Of a stretch of 64,000 nt of DNA, positions 44,390 to 58,580 are shown in pieces. This stretch comes from Kalaharituber pfeilii. Taxonomy: Eukaryota > Ascomycota > Pezizomycetes > Pezizales > Pezizaceae. The DNA is taken from assembly GCA_015179045.1 (NCBI GenBank), contig WHUZ01000015.1, positions 310,001 through 374,000 of the forward strand. The letters are read 5' to 3'. The number at the start of each line of letters is the position of its first letter. Within the stretch, counting starts at the first letter, position 1. The notes beneath the pieces were generated by a model, which was not told the origin of the DNA, searched no databases, and was given only the letters and a program-made list of their open reading frames with translations. Made by a program: the position numbers and the translations under genes.

Positions 44390-45110
44390 TTACTTGCGCC
44401 CCCTCCGAGCACGCCTAGATGTGATTCCTATCTCATCATCATCAATCAATCGAATCTGCACCCTCCCGCAGCGCACGGCGCGGCACGGCGCGGCACGGCA
44501 CGGCACGGCCTCTGGCATCCCTCCACCCCTTTCCTCACATCCGCCTTCATAAATAGCCTCGCAAGTAGCCCACATATCTGTAACCTCCAGTCTCCTTCTG
44601 CCCTCAGTTCCGCCCACCGCATGCCAAAACCCGTTTACCACCCACCCGCCATCTTGCCAGGCCTTACCGCGCTTATCGACGCCTACTGAGATACCGATGC
44701 TGCTTCCTTCCATACATTCCTGTACCTCCATTGTGGATCCCCTCATACGCACCCGTATTCGCTCATCTTTGTCACCAGAAGCGCAACTGTATCTCTAGCC
44801 CACTTGATCTCTCGGGTACCTGCCACTCCAACTGGGCGCCTCAAGCCTCCGATTGCACATATATCATATATACTGCTAGATTGTATCACCGTGCCACATC
44901 AACCTGCATCCGCCAAAACCATGGCTCAAGAGTTCAAATTGAGCCGCTGGTAGAATGCCGCCGGCCCCTACTTCGGTTCCGACAAACCATGCCTTTGTAT
45001 CAAGTCAGCCCATTAATACAGGCCCTTGCGCTGGCATCGCATGTACGACAGCCGAATGCGCATCTCGGGCAGGCAGTTGGATGCGCTGACCAATCAATTC
45101 TTCGTTCATC
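44390..45110 (-). pseudogene. Possible decayed coding region of unknown type
   Basis: Minus-strand pieces with protein-like composition appear in sequence but in different frames: NEELIGQRIQLPARDAHSAV, KAWFVGTEVGAGGILPAAQF, then WQDGGWVVNGFWHAVGGTEG and VTDMWATCEAIYEGGC. Stops and frame changes separate them. I cannot assign a family. The array CGGCACGGCGCGG near 44475-44510 is low-complexity. It could equally be chance. Confidence 0.2.
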
Positions 45111-48100
45111 TCGACAAATATGTACTCAATTAGCGACGGCAGATTAAATCACACTGCTTATAGACACCCACCCTCGCAACCCCCCTCCCCCGCAACATTT
45201 GCATGTCACATAACTAATTCAATTCACAAGTACTAGGAGATCCCTGAAATAACTCTCTCGAGTATGTCCGTTTTCTGTTCACGCCCCACCTTCCACCTCC
45301 GACTCCGATTCACGGACCTTCTTCTGGACTCCCGAATTTGAGACGCTGACTCTGGGTTTCTTTTGTCCCGTAACGGATGTGGTATCGAAATTGAGCCGGA
45401 CTGCCCATCGGGTACATGTCCCCGGGCCACCAATCAGCGGTCGACCCCTAAGCCGGAACATTATCTGCTCCTCTCCTCATATTTCCATGCATCATGTCAA
45501 GCGCGTACGTAACATTAACTGTATCTGCGTAATGGACCCATAATCAATTACCCAGCAGCTTTCACACTGTGCTTCCCCGCTGACCTATCAATTGTCGCTC
45601 ACTGATTAATCTAGAAGCGAAGTCTTTCGGTAAAAAATTCTCTGCATATAGTGCTCTACGCGACGCCATGTGCAAGGTAGCTAGCTGTACCTCGTCACGT
45701 TTTATCGCGCCATTCAATCTCACTTCGCAATTTGCAGAGGATATCAAGCCTCGCTGTCAGACGCTAGTATATCCACAACATATCTGTATCTGAATGTCGC
45801 TATTCCCATAGGTTTTCCCACGTTTGAAAAGATTGAGCAACATCATATCTGGCACGTTCTGGGTAACCGCCCCCTTGTTTCGTTCTGACGTAAGTAACGG
45901 ATTGCAATTGGGGCACATATTGCAATTGAACCTGTGACATGTTCATCAATCAGTACGTAAATCAAAACCATCTTCGGAAAGAGGGGGAAAAAAAGTCACA
46001 GCAGGAACGAGTCGAAGACCCGCAGCTCGCAGCATGCCTAGCACATGCGCTCGACAGGAGGTACAGGTACAGCGAGCCACAAGTAACAAAAAAAAAAAAA
46101 AGAAAAAAAGAAATTCCAAAGCCATAGGGATCTGTAGAGTACATGCACATACCTGCTGTTCTTTTCACTCTTCATCTACCACTCTGTCCGTCTTCCTTTC
46201 GCCTCGGCTAGATCCGACCTACTCCTACTCCAGGAGCACATGCAACCGCACGCACAGGCCAACACAGTTCTCTAGACGCACCAATAAAAGTCAGGGTAAC
46301 CATGTAATCATGCATATTGCACTTACCACACCATCGGATGTGACCAAAATCTGTGCACTTAAGGACGAACAGATCAGAAGATCATTAGCATTACAGTCGC
46401 AAGTGGTTTAGTGACTTTTCAAATGCCGTTCTTTCCTTTCCCTTTTTCTTTTTTTTTTTTTTTTTTTCGCTTGCTTTCTTTTTCTGGGGATGGATCCAAA
46501 TATTAACATAGTTGTCCATAAGTTGGTAGCATACTGTAGCCTCACACACCCCGCCGGGGTAAAGTGAACCATGACGGAGCACCAAATGTGATGAATCGAT
46601 CCCGAACCATGACATGGATACATATCTATTTATTCATTGATTTTTTGTCTTTTCTTTTTTCTTGTCCAGATTGAGATTAAGCAGGGTTGAATTTCTGTGG
46701 GCAGGTAGCAACACATTCCATAACCAGATCCTGCCAGTTGTCCATCAAGCTGTTTCGCTGCTAGCTCAATTCTGATTTCTGTATCAAATATCCCATCCAA
46801 TGTCTAACCCTGTTTCTGCGCTGATGATGCCTTGTCACCCCTTATACTATTTTTTTTTTTTTTCCTTTTGGGCAGAAAACATCATAGCCAGTCACAAGCC
46901 ATTGGCGCATCCAGTATCCGTGGCAGAATATAATAGCAGCCTAATCGATCAGCTCTTTCATTGCAAACTTGTGAGTTGTCCAACTTCAACATACTATTGG
47001 GGGTATTCGCTAATCTTATTGGAGGAACTCCAAGCAAGCACGGAAAAATTGTATGATGGTTGCTAAAATGTATCGGACCATGAATTGGAGTTTCAGCTCC
47101 GTATAGCTCGACTAGAATTCGAGATGTCCGCAGCTTAGCGTATTTTACGGATTAATTTTTTGGAGAAATACCTGTTATTTTTGGTCGTCGGTGCAGCTAT
47201 ATTTCTGCCGGAGCAACAAATCGAACATTCGTTGTCAAATCCTTCAATGCGAACGAGATCTTTTGTAAGACGCCCCAAAAATGCCAGCCTCTATCTGAGC
47301 AAGATATCGGTAGAAGCTCAGAAATAATTTTTGTATGCTGATGCTTACCAAAGACAGGAGCTACAAAAATCAGAAATGTAAAACAACAAACATACGCATA
47401 GTTGGGCCTACTCATGTCGGATCTGGTCACAAGCCAGCATCGATCTTTTTTCCTACGCACCTAACAAAACCCACTAGCGCGCAAAACCTGGGCTTCCCCA
47501 AATGACGCATCTGGTTCCGAACAGAATGGCGATCTCCCTATTTGCAAAGCCCAAATGGAAATCGAGGCAAGGGTATAAATGACTACTGTATGTACAACCG
47601 GCATTGCTGTTGTGGAAGTCACGAGAACAGTAAAGTGCAGAGCTAGCAGCCGGGCCAGCATGTCGTCGAATGGCTGCAGTATTGCAGCTGGGGCCGAGAA
47701 GGCTGGCTTGGTTATCTTGCTGGTGTCTAGATGCATCTCTTTTAAGCTCGGTGAGAGGATGAGCCTGATTACCTGGACGCGTGTGCGGAAGTTGACAGTG
47801 TGCTACCCAATCAAGAGGCACTTCATGGAGGGAATGGCTACATGATGGCTGTAAGAATATATGACCAGACAGATGCCTTAGGGCGTGGAGGCGTCGCGAG
47901 GGAGCTAGTGTGGGGTGAGGCAGTGTAGGGATGGATCTGGGAGCTTGTGTCGGGTGCGCCATACGCTCTCCTGTTGGTCAGGCCGCGGGGGCGTATCACG
48001 TCACGGACCCAGAGTCACGATGCGCGACACCATGGTGTATCGATGGGCAGGCGCTGATACGCCGCCAAGCATGGAGGCTTCCCAACAATGCTCATCGCCA

Positions 48101-50245
48101 CTGGCAAATCGAGCTCAGGGTAAGCGCGCATCGCGCGGCGACGGCAGAGAGCACCATGCCATGTCCCCTTTTCTTCGTGCGCAACCTCACCAACTGGTAG
48201 CAGAAAAAAAACATGTGAATGCACAACGCAAGCACGCTAAGCCCGAAGCCCGTCACATGGGCAGATCCCTATCAATATTCTGCTTCTGTCTTCCGGAGAT
48301 TCTTTTCATTCCTGTATTCTCCAGCCCCCAGCGGATGAAATTAACTACTAGATATCTACGAAGTCTCTGATCCGGATACCATCGATCGTGCGTCCCGATC
48401 GATCAAATCCTGGTGACCCTAAAATCTACTTAGGTCAAGATATTGCAATTTGTAGCGAGCTATGCCCTTCCAGTACACGAAAAACTCCCCCCCTGCTCTA
48501 CCTCCCCCGCCCATTTCCACATAGCAGCGAATATCCAAGCCCACTTGCAGCCGCAATGCAATATTCCGATCTCCATGGAGAGCAAAAATCTACCTTCATA
48601 CCACCGCCAGGACTCTAGATGAGGTCAAATAGTTTAAAGAAAGCCTAAAAAAGCGTTCCTGTGAAGCGTCCACCACTTAAAGGAGCCAAAAAGATATCCT
48701 CCGCACACTGAACCCCTCGACTTGGCCTCTACCCAATCTAACCTATGATCCTCATCACCCAACTGTTAGCATATAGGCTGGTGTGTCGATGAAAGGACAG
48801 TGCTAAGTTTCATTTGAGCACTGTCTCAATCCAGAGAAAGCATGTTCATCCTTTCTTATCGAGCTCCTTGGTAACGTTCACTTGCATAGGACGCGGTACT
48901 TTCAAGATCGGGAGACACTTGCAATTTCTCAATGAAAGCGCGCGACCTAGCAGTGTGGTGAGGAGATAAGTATAGCAATTCCGCCCCATAAACACACAAG
49001 GAAAGTTCTATGCCTCCACCAAGTACTTGCTCAAAGTATGAAAGTGCCCATTTCACACCGTCGTCATGTGACTGGCCTTCTGTACTCGGCACCAGTTAGT
49101 ACTAATGCCAATATCATGACTGCAATTCATGTCCAATTAACCAGGCTACCCAGATCACAGCATTGAGAAGAGAAAGCGCTGTGAATCACTAGGTAATTAC
49201 CCTTCGAATAAACCATCTCGCCTCTCAACAGTATATCCTCCAATCCGCCTCTGGAATGATGCCACATGACGAACGAAAGCGATTAAAAGAAAGGACCATG
49301 AAGCTAGCGGGAACGTAAGTTCACCATGATGCTCCAACGCAAATCGAGTCCAAGCAAAAGGCTGCTAGGCTGTTAGAGCCCAGACATGTAGAGACAAAAC
49401 ATTAATGCTGCTAGGTCTTGTCTCGGTGAAGAATCCAGCTGATACCTAAAAACTCAGGAGGTAATCCATTTAAAAAATGAGAATGATACTATCCGAACTC
49501 TTCCATATTGGCATTCCATTAATACTTGTACGCAATCCAGAAATAAAATGGGTGTCAAAGAAGCTGTGTAATCGAATCGTTAAAGCCAAATGGACAGGAC
49601 AAATGAAGTTGTAAATGCAACCAAGATGTGAAACAAAACTCCCCAGCCAATCACCAATCCCGTGTCTTGAGCTCCATCCCCATCAAATTCTGATATCCAC
49701 ACACAAATCCACATAATACCAAGCCAACTAAAGCCCTTCCACGTATAAAGAAGAGGTAAGAAAAAGCAACAAAATCAAAAGAGATGAAGGACCACAACGA
49801 AGAAACCCCATACCATCCAATGACTTTTAAAAAAAATGCTCCACAGTAAAACAATCATGAGGGTCAATTGGAAATGGAACAACGACGAAAACCCAAGATA
49901 ACATTACCATTTACCATTCACCCTATTCTGCGAACCACCTGCGAAAATATGAACATATCAGAGTAACATAATAAAGTCAGCAACTCGAGGCTGGAGTAAA
50001 AGGAAAGTAAATATCCGGCAGAATTGAGGAAATGAGGAGAACAAAAAGAAACTCAGAAGGCCCAAAATAACATAGAACGCTTTAACAAATAACGCCAAAC
50101 ACAGCCTAACGCAGGGTAAAGTAAAGGAACACAAAGGAAAAAAGGTATCGGAAGGGAAAGAAAAGCGCCAGACAGAAAAACTTCGGCCCTTCCATGTAGG
50201 TCTGATATATTGGACTGAATACTGCAACTGATTGATGCGGTTCCG
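45111..50245. other. Five kilobases without a supported gene
   Basis: Only short overlapping frames of 60-160 codons occur; none has a recognisable domain, and none splices into one by eye. Simple tracts: A-run near 46090-46112, T-run near 46450-46468, T-run near 46848-46863. The right end (about 49400-50245) is probably the 3' untranslated region of nsdD. A 78-codon frame at 48856-49092 (minus; SHDDGVKWALSYFEQVLGGG) has the best composition but no family. Confidence 0.35.
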
Positions 50246-51879
50246 TTATTGTAGCGCAGCGTTTGGAGATTTCCTAGTAATTGCATTTGCCGCAAGGGTA
50301 CTTTTGCTCATCTTTCGTGTTAGCTTGGCGTAGTCTAGAGCAGAAGTTAGAACATTTCCAATTGATCTAATTGAGGATTTGGCATTCATACGCAATCCGC
50401 AGGCATTGCACAATGTCCGGGCGCCATCAGGACCTCTCCTCCACTCGGGAGTTTCTGCACGATGACAGCTATGGCAGCGGCCAGGAGGAGCAGCTCTCTG
50501 TAGTAAATTAGAACACCTCCTAGGCTCCAGTTTGATCTTCAACAGTTATCACTTACTCCTCGTCTAATCTTTTTTAACTCCGGCTGCTGCATGCCAGCAT
50601 TTCTACTGTCCTCTTGGTATCCGTGTTCCTCGACCTCATAATCTTGCATGTGCGGGCGACCCTTTTCTAAAGCAGATTGCTGCTCTTGCTCCTTACACAT
50701 GTCCGCCAGTAACCTTCGACAACTTTCCAAGCCCTCTTTCAATTCTTCAGCATCTCTAACAGCCTTTTGAAACTCTGCTAGAACAACATCAAGACCATGA
50801 TTTTGATAGCTGCTGCCATTCTGGTCATACAGACGCTGGACCAAATTATATATGCTCAACGAGCGAGTGCGAGACTATTATCATTATCAGTGGTGTATCA
50901 TTAGATGATTTGGAAATCATTTTAATACCTTCTCTAAATCAAGTCGCATTGAAGATACATGCAGAGCTTGTTCAATTGCTCCCCCATAACCTGTTGATGT
51001 TCTCTTTCCCAGAACTTTGGAGGTTGGTGAACTCCCTTGAGAATAAGCGGGAGGATGTGCGCCATTACTTTCATGATGATAAGGGGGTCCATAAGGTGGT
51101 GGCATGTTGTTCTGTGGATATAGCGGCTGATTTGTGGAGGCCGGTGGAGCCGACTGTGACGAAGTCGAGCCATGGGAGAATTGATAACCAGGTGGTGGCG
51201 GCGGTCCAGGAAATGAATTATGAGATGAAGCATGCGGGCGAGGAGGGGGGTATTGGGTGGACGGTGGATGGGGATATGAGGCTTGTCTTTGTGGATAGGG
51301 CTCTGTATTAGGATGAACTGGAGTGGGATGATTCTGGCAGTAACCATTCCTGCTCTCGTGATAGTCGTATCTCTGTTCAGGAGGAGGATGCAGTGGCGGC
51401 GGTGGTGGTGGTGGTGGCTGCGAGAAACTTCCAGTATGTGAGGGTGTATGTGGTGGATGCTGGACAGACGGTAGAGGGCCCGAGGTATGCACGGGAGGCA
51501 AAGAGGAGTGCGAAGAATAGCTGCTAGTGCCACTTTGGTGCGGATGTAATATCGAGGTCGATGATGGAGCTAAACCAGCCTCATGGAGAGCTTCATGGAG
51601 AGAAGGCAGCTGTCTCTTTTCGTCCTCTGGGTTCTTTGAGTTCTTTCTGGACTCAGGCGGCGTCGTGTATGGGTTGGAGTTGGATGGTTGCGGTGGTGGT
51701 TGGTATTTTGGTGGGAATGGCCCATACATGGTTGTAGGGCTGATTGGAGATGCTGTAGACATGTTCTCGGCTGTTATCGATGGATGGCGCCGATGGAATT
51801 GTTCCCCTTCCCGGGCAGTTCGCTCAAAGCTGGAGTACATGGAAGGAAGAGTCGAGTCACTAAGGGCCAGAGAAGGCAT
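50246..51879 (-). CDS. nsdD: NsdD/LTF1-type GATA transcription factor
   Basis: NsdD regulators control sexual development, conidiation and, in Botrytis (LTF1), light responses and virulence. Exons 51879-50929, 50874-50557, 50497-50392 and 50334-50246 give 487 aa. The finger CHSCHRAETPEWRRGPDGA, then TLCNACGL, is the CX2CX18CX2C type IVb form near residues 431-456. Its exon ends in GGATTGC and splices to AC TAC GCC, restoring CGLHYAKLTRKM; unspliced DNA would break the finger tail. Exon 2 holds the conserved helix SIYNLVQRLYDQNG and LVQ/LEECRRLL-like coiled segments. Exon 1 is proline- and serine-rich with a run of eight P, and ends GYGGAIEQALHVSSMRLDLEK. The start is ATG 51879 (MPSLALSDSTLPSMYSSFER); the longer frame begins with TTG. 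Confidence 0.95.
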
Positions 51880-54800
51880 GTCAGTTATCAAGCAAGATTG
51901 TCAGAAGGCAAATGGAGAGCGATTGCTTTTAAGAGTGGGGAGAGGGGGCAAGGGAAGCAGAGGTGAGAGGGAAAGATGTACGTGCGAGAGAGGAAGGGTG
52001 TGGTGGGCGTGGGTGGCATTGGAGGAACAGGGCCCATTTTTACGAGAAGCTGCTAACCTCTGCCTCCTTCTGCTCTGATCCAATGCGTCCACCGACATCA
52101 CAGACAAGGTGTTGCTCTGACTTGCTGAAATCTGATGATGCAGATCGTCTGGTATTGATCTGCTTGCACACTGTCTGCCGTCTGAACTCTGTTCACTCCA
52201 CCCTTCGCTTGGACTTGGCTCTCTTCACAGTCCCTCCCCCACAAAGCTCTCAGACTTAGATTCCAGGCAAGACACCCACCCGTTTAACCTTCAACAACTT
52301 TCAACAACCAATGGCTCAAACGAAACCGGACCGACGTCCCTAATCCCGGTATAGTCTCAATCGTGAAAGAAGCACCCGGCGTCAAATGCTGACTTCGGGG
52401 CAAAAAAAAAATTGCCAATGGTAGTTGGTCGGCCTACGAAGCACTGAGCGGGATGAACTGGTTTTTGGGCGTTTCCGACGGGCCTTTTCTTGTCGAAGCC
52501 TGCACAGCAATAGGATGGACTAGATCCAGAGAGCGGCCAATCTCACTGCCCCACTGGTTGTGAGATGGGGGCGAGAATGCTCTGTTGTAGGAGCGACCTG
52601 CTCAGAAACCCCTTGGATAGTCTGATGGGAGGATTGTGGTCAGTTAATTCCGAGCTGGGCGAGTTGAGGAAGGGTTTGTTTTAAGAATTGTTCAGACTCT
52701 TGGGGAAGGGGGGGGGGGAGGGGGAAAGGGTGGTGTGGGAGGGGTGTGTGCCAGCTTCAACAGATGAAGTGACAAGCGAAAGGCAGGATGGGGGCCGGTA
52801 AAGCCTTGATAGATAGATGGCGATGAAAAATAAAGGGAAAAAGCATTACGCCTGTCGATTCGCTGTATCAAGATCGCGGGCAGAATGCACTCGCTATCTC
52901 ACTAAGTACTAACTTAGCTTTTCTGAAGGGGGTGGTGTGCCACACCGTGTGCCCAAGTAGATTCAGCATATGTAGGCTGCACCTTGCTCTCGATAGACGG
53001 CCAGCAACGTTAGACGGGGTGGAGAGCGAACTGGGCGAGGGGGGGAGCAGAGGGGCCCGACAGGGAATGGAGATAGTTCTGTAGATTAAAATACTTTAGA
53101 TTAACATTGTGTGAATGGAAAAAAAGAAGATCAGACAGTCAGCACGGCAGTGTGGGCGTGCAAAAGCAGCACGAGGTTTCATAGGGACTCAGTGCAGAAC
53201 TAAGACCAAGGATTCAGTTAGCCTGCTGGCTTACAGGCCGGGGGGGTACAAGAAGGGTGCGGCAGGGGTACTCGTGATGGGTGGAGGCAGGGGGCAGAGG
53301 GCAGGGGCCAGGGTGTGGCCGCAAGAGTTGCTTCCCAGGGGATGGTCTGGTGTGAGCGGAGGATCAAACGGCTTGCATCGTCGATGCTTCCTTGCAACTG
53401 AGTTCGTACCACAACCTGCGCCCTGGGTACACCGTGAGGGACAATCCAGCATGGTTAGGTTTCCTAAAGATGTGAAGGGATTGGCAAGCGACCAGGATGC
53501 AGGACCAGACAGACGGATCTATTCTCATAGCTCAGATTGGCTGCATGGCTGTGCTCCCACCACAGCGTACGGACGGGATCATGGAGCTGCTGAGGCGAAA
53601 GGACGATGCAGGATGCGCCAGGGGCCGCTAGCCTGGCGCTGGAGCCGTGGGGTATGCATACCAGAGTACCAGAGGCACGAGAATATCGGGATGCCATGGG
53701 CCCGAAGCATTACACATACATATTAGAGCCTGGGCAGCGAGGACGCAGGCGATGGCAGCGTCACGCTGTGCCTGGCGCCATGTCGCCAGGGCCGGAGGCG
53801 GCATGGCATGTAGAACGCAGTACACGCCCGTACCAGCGTACTTCACGATGCTTGACTTGGCCAGCGCGGAGGGCAATGGCGCGCTGGAGCCTGCCTGCTT
53901 GTTCGCATCGCAGGTGACAGCATATCATAGCCTGGATTATGCGAGGGCTGCAGTGGCCAAGGCAGCAAGCCACAGGCGCTGGTTCCTTCGTCGCTGGAGA
54001 GCATGTACCACATGTGCACAGGCCAGATGTAACAGATTCCAGCAATGCTGAGGCGCCTCAATACATAAACAGATGCTTGCCCCCCGAAACATAGTAAACT
54101 GGTACTCAGATAGAAGACTAACAGCTGCTATCCCGTGCCGCCGTCAACTCTGTGCTGCAACTGGCTTAGTCCGCCCCAGAAATCAATTGAAAGAGTGATA
54201 CGATGACTGTGCAAGAGTGGCGCCAGCTCCATTACAAGTAGGTAATGTGGTTTGGTATGGCAGTCGCCATGTCAGATGCTGAATATTGTAGCACAAGCAC
54301 TGATATCAATACCCTTTTGCGGTTTACGAAACTATCCACTTCAGCATGCTAAGAAAAAGTGGTACCCCTAAGACACAATGGGATAGTCTCGTGCCATGGG
54401 AGAGATGTTTCCTTCGTTAAAGGAAAAAGTCAATGTCTTTCGCTGCAGAAGTAGATATTTGATCAATTAGTAAGCTCTCCCACAGGTACTGCCTGAGTAT
54501 CCGTCTCAAAATTCGGCGTGAGACCTCAATGCAAGTATACGTTAACCAAGCCCCAAAAGGAGTGAGATTAAAACTTTTAAGAGTCGCTCCAGGAATATTG
54601 TCCCAAGCTTGCAAAAACACAAATTGCAAAGGCCAATGACTATGTACCTATTGCTTTTTCCCTATTGTTCCCCTTTTTTATACGGTGTCCTGGAAGTTAG
54701 TGTAACTGGATCATCGAGACCTGCTTCTTTGAGTTATGTTGTAATAAATCTGGTCTCGTACCTAAAAATTTATTCTTCTGAACATGAAATTTCGAAAGCA

Positions 54801-56628
54801 GAAGTGAGTCCTTGTTGCACAACTTGCTATCTGATCATCTCAATGATGGCGGGCCAGTCTACGCCTTCGACATCGCGATAGGTTCCCCCAAGAAACCAAA
54901 TGTATATACTGGAAATTTAGGCGTTCTTTTGAGGCTGTTCTCGGACCTTGAGGTGATTTTCTTGCAGTTTATATTAAAGTAGGATTAGGCCAAGGGTTGT
55001 AATGTTCCTGTGTTGGTTCGAGACTGTCTTGTACCCAGCCACTACAGGGGGTAGTGCAATCATACTAGAACCCAGCCTAGTCTAGTTACACCCAGCCAAA
55101 AAGGCGGGTTGCCAAAACAAGTATGAAGATACCACGGTTGCAAGAGCTAGAACCCAGTTGCAATCCAAAATTACACTCACGCCTTGTTCTTCATAATCTA
55201 AGTAGTTAAGAGACGATCTAGAAACTAGATCGATCAAATCGAATCATCTAGTGTACCCACCTCCCACGCAAAAGGAGCAATAATGAAAACAGGCTGCATG
55301 CCCACGAGGAGCAACCTTCTGTGATATGCCGCCCATAGAACTTTAAGTTCTGTCTTAGCTACCAAAGCAGAGCTAACATATGTCCTCATCCTGATGTTCC
55401 AGCAATTGTAGTCTGCGAAGACTGGTCGTAACGTTAGATGGAATGGTGTGTCACAGGTCTCGTGAGATACTTAGCTGCTTCTGACATCAGTCCCCGCCGC
55501 CACAATTTTTAGGGCTGGGTGGCACTCCGGTACTGATGTTGCCACACCTTCCTCAAGGTTTGGGGGTCACGAATCCGTAAAAAAGTTATGGAGAAGCAGT
55601 CCAAGCTGTAGTCTGGTTTCCAAGCTAGCATTTCCATCCCTGGGCATTGGGACCAGCCCAATGGGAAACAGGTGCAAGATATGCGAGGAGACAGCCCCGT
55701 CGTTAGTAATTTGGAAGGTAAACTGAGCAGCTGAGGTTCCAAATCTTCAAATGAAGAGATGAAAAAGGAAATTTAGGAGAGAGTTGGGAATTAACCTTAG
55801 CCGACCTTTGTCTCATGTGACTAAGGAAGTAAGTAGCCGGGGGAACTTAGTCTCATACCAGGGGGAACTTGTCCAGTGGGAATAGGGCACTTTACTCTTT
55901 TCATCGTTCTGGGCCGGATGGGAATGGATGAGTGGTTTTTGTGGCCGGAAAAAAAAAACGATTGCGTCTGTCAGAGGAACAAGATCCTTGGTGCATTTGG
56001 GAGAAAGCTGGAATTCTTTACAGGAGTGTGAATATCTTGGCTGCTTTGATTCATCTATGCAGCGATGGAGCAATGTTGCAGAGTTGTCTCAATTTGAGCG
56101 TCGACCAGTGCACTGTCAGAGTCATCGGGGCTTCCCCTGTTGAGCAAAGAGAGAGACACCGTCCCCCATTGTCCAATGAGAGCCCGTGAAAGCACTCAGG
56201 AACTGCCTTCTGGCACCTTGTCTCTGAGTAGATCAGATCCATCTCTTGCTGACAGGATCGGCAGTGTTTCTTTTGCCCATCCCAGTGCCTATCCCTATTT
56301 TCATGAACCTTTTTTCTTTTTCCCTTAGCTCCTCTGCGCTCGCGGCTCGCTTGTGACTCCTGATCGGTTTACAAATTTGCTGCATGCCATGCCTGATAAA
56401 CTGCTGCCAGATACGCTTGTGTACCAAAGCGATTCCAAAACCTAAGAGAGCCATCTAGAAGCCGGCAAGGGCCCCCCGATGAAGCTGGCTGGCCGCTGCT
56501 GAAACTGCCTTGCCAAGGGCCTCCGCAGAACTACATGTCTTTCTCGCCCTTCCACAGAGCCATTTAGTCACACTAAGTGTTCGAGACTGTAGTTATTAAT
56601 CAAGGGAGTCCACAAGTGCTAGAGGCGA

Positions 56629-56645
56629 GTCTGGGCACGAGAACA
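56629..56645 (+). repeat. Dispersed 17-mer GTCTGGGCACGAGAACA
   Basis: Exact match to 4766-4782, 5345-5361 and 21705-21721. The surroundings differ between copies except for the preceding GAG or AGA. Probably the end of a transposable element family. Confidence 0.7.
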
Positions 56646-58518
56646 TGCTGGAGGGTCTTGTCCTCTCATCATGGGCACAGCTTGGCAGGCCAGAAGATCA
56701 ATGACACTGGTGCCAAGCCAAATTTGCCTCATATCGGTGCATGAAGCGATCCATTCGCCGGCCGCCTGCGTGATGACCCGGGGGTCGGCTATCTGGGATC
56801 TCGGAACTGTCTGTGGGTACTGGTACTCCCAGGCCGGGAGAAGGCAGAAGATGGATTTCCCTCGGCTGTTCTTGCCCTCTTTTCCTTGAGGTGATAGCCA
56901 CAGGATCGTACAATTGTAAATTTATGCGTCTAGCGGAAATACCATTGGGTGAGGTGAGGCAAGTAGGTCAACACGCACAAACTGCACAGGAAAATCAACA
57001 ACAAATGCGCCCTGCTCTAAAATTTCCTTCCAACCACTCGGCTCCGCTGTACATGCTCTCAGAGGTACTGGGCCATTATATATCCATTGCAGCTTCCAAT
57101 GATGAAAATATATGGCGCACGTGTGAGCTCATAAAGTTTTCAAGCTTAGTTCCCGAACTGATAGACTAGATCGGCACCGTATCTTCTGCCTTGCATGATA
57201 CACTTACCCCAATATTGCCTAATCCCCAAGACTTTTTACAGGTCATTGGGTATCTCATGCCAGGGCCCAGCGGCTTGTCCTGAACTCTTCCGCTGGGATT
57301 ACTAAGCCATGGCTGGCCAAGGCGCAAACATTGTCTCAACACTCTTACTTCATCGGGCATTGTACTAGCCGCAGTCTAACGTCACTCAGATCTGCTCCAA
57401 AGTAGAAGATCAAGCCCAGTCTCGAACCGATCAAGCCATCCTGAAATGATGAATTGCAATTTGCAGCTTTTCACGTAACAATGACACTACTCCTGAAGTG
57501 GTCAATGCCACGACTCAACCAGCTATCGGGCCAGGATCCCATGGTCCAGGGTTCACTACTCACTGGCCCATCTGTTCGTGTTCATGATCGAGTTACTGTC
57601 TCTGCGAATGATTACAGTACTAGTACCTGTGAGTTACTTGTCTGCAGCGCCAGCTTGTGGCTCCAACGGCTCATGCTTCTGCTAACCCAGATGTAGGTAT
57701 CCAGCATGCAGTGTAGATACGCATATACCATGCAAATGGTCATGCATGCAGCCAGTTGCTGCGCCAGCAACTGACGACTTATGCATGAAGCACTAGATTT
57801 TCCAAGAATGGGATGTTTCAAGTCGCCTGCGGCGCCATAGCCTACCCGTCGTCAGTTTCTTTCCCGGCATGTCTATTCCTATCTTGGCTGCCAGCAAGCC
57901 CGTACCACTCTGTCGGTGTGAGATCGTCCGATTCATAATCAGTATTCATTTCCGTTAGCCGTCTCAAATTTACACAACTTCGCTGTGAAAATCGGAATAC
58001 TCGGGAGTTGGGGAAATATTGCAGGTTACACAGGACGTGCGCTGCCCAAAGCTGCTTGGAGCACAGATTGATATTTACTGCAATATTCTAGCCCTGCTTC
58101 GAGTCCCTGCTATAGCTCATCAGGTTGGGACCGGGTAGCACGCCCACAGATCAGTGCACATTGAGTACTATCTCCGACAACATGCTACCATTCTAGGATG
58201 GAAAACAACCATGCCCCTACTGTGTCCCTGTAAAAGCTCCATATCGACTATGAGCCTCCGGCATTTCACGGCGAGCGAATCATAGTGAGACCGCGAGAGT
58301 CCTCATTAGAAGATCGCTGGTAAAGATCATCGAATATCGCTTGACACAGCTATTGTCGGATTTGCAAGATTTAAGTGAACCTCTTACTGCGCTCTCCACT
58401 TTGTACGTCCCTGGATCCTGTTTCGACAAGGGAGGGGCAAGATCTGGTATTAGCCTAGGGATACTGTCTTGGTGAATTGATCTGGGGTGTGGAGGCGGCG
58501 CTAGCGGCCGCATAGCGC

Positions 58519-58580
58519 GGGAAAAAAAAAAAAAAAAAAAATTAAAAAAAAATTTAAAAAAAAATAAATAAATAAAAAAA
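58519..58580. repeat. A-rich simple-sequence tract
   Basis: About 60 bp of almost pure A with a few T. It follows a GC-rich block (GGCGGCGCTAGCGGCCGC). No duplication of flanking sequence was found that would mark it as a retroposon tail. Confidence 0.85.

Noticed and set aside
47461..47962. Minus-strand frames with a hydrophobic segment
   Set aside because: No start context, family or splice partner; overlapping plus-strand frame of equal quality.
53115..54061. Cluster of overlapping frames up to 203 codons on both strands
   Set aside because: GC-rich DNA lacking stops; no domain, no consistent codon pattern, and frames overlap antisense.
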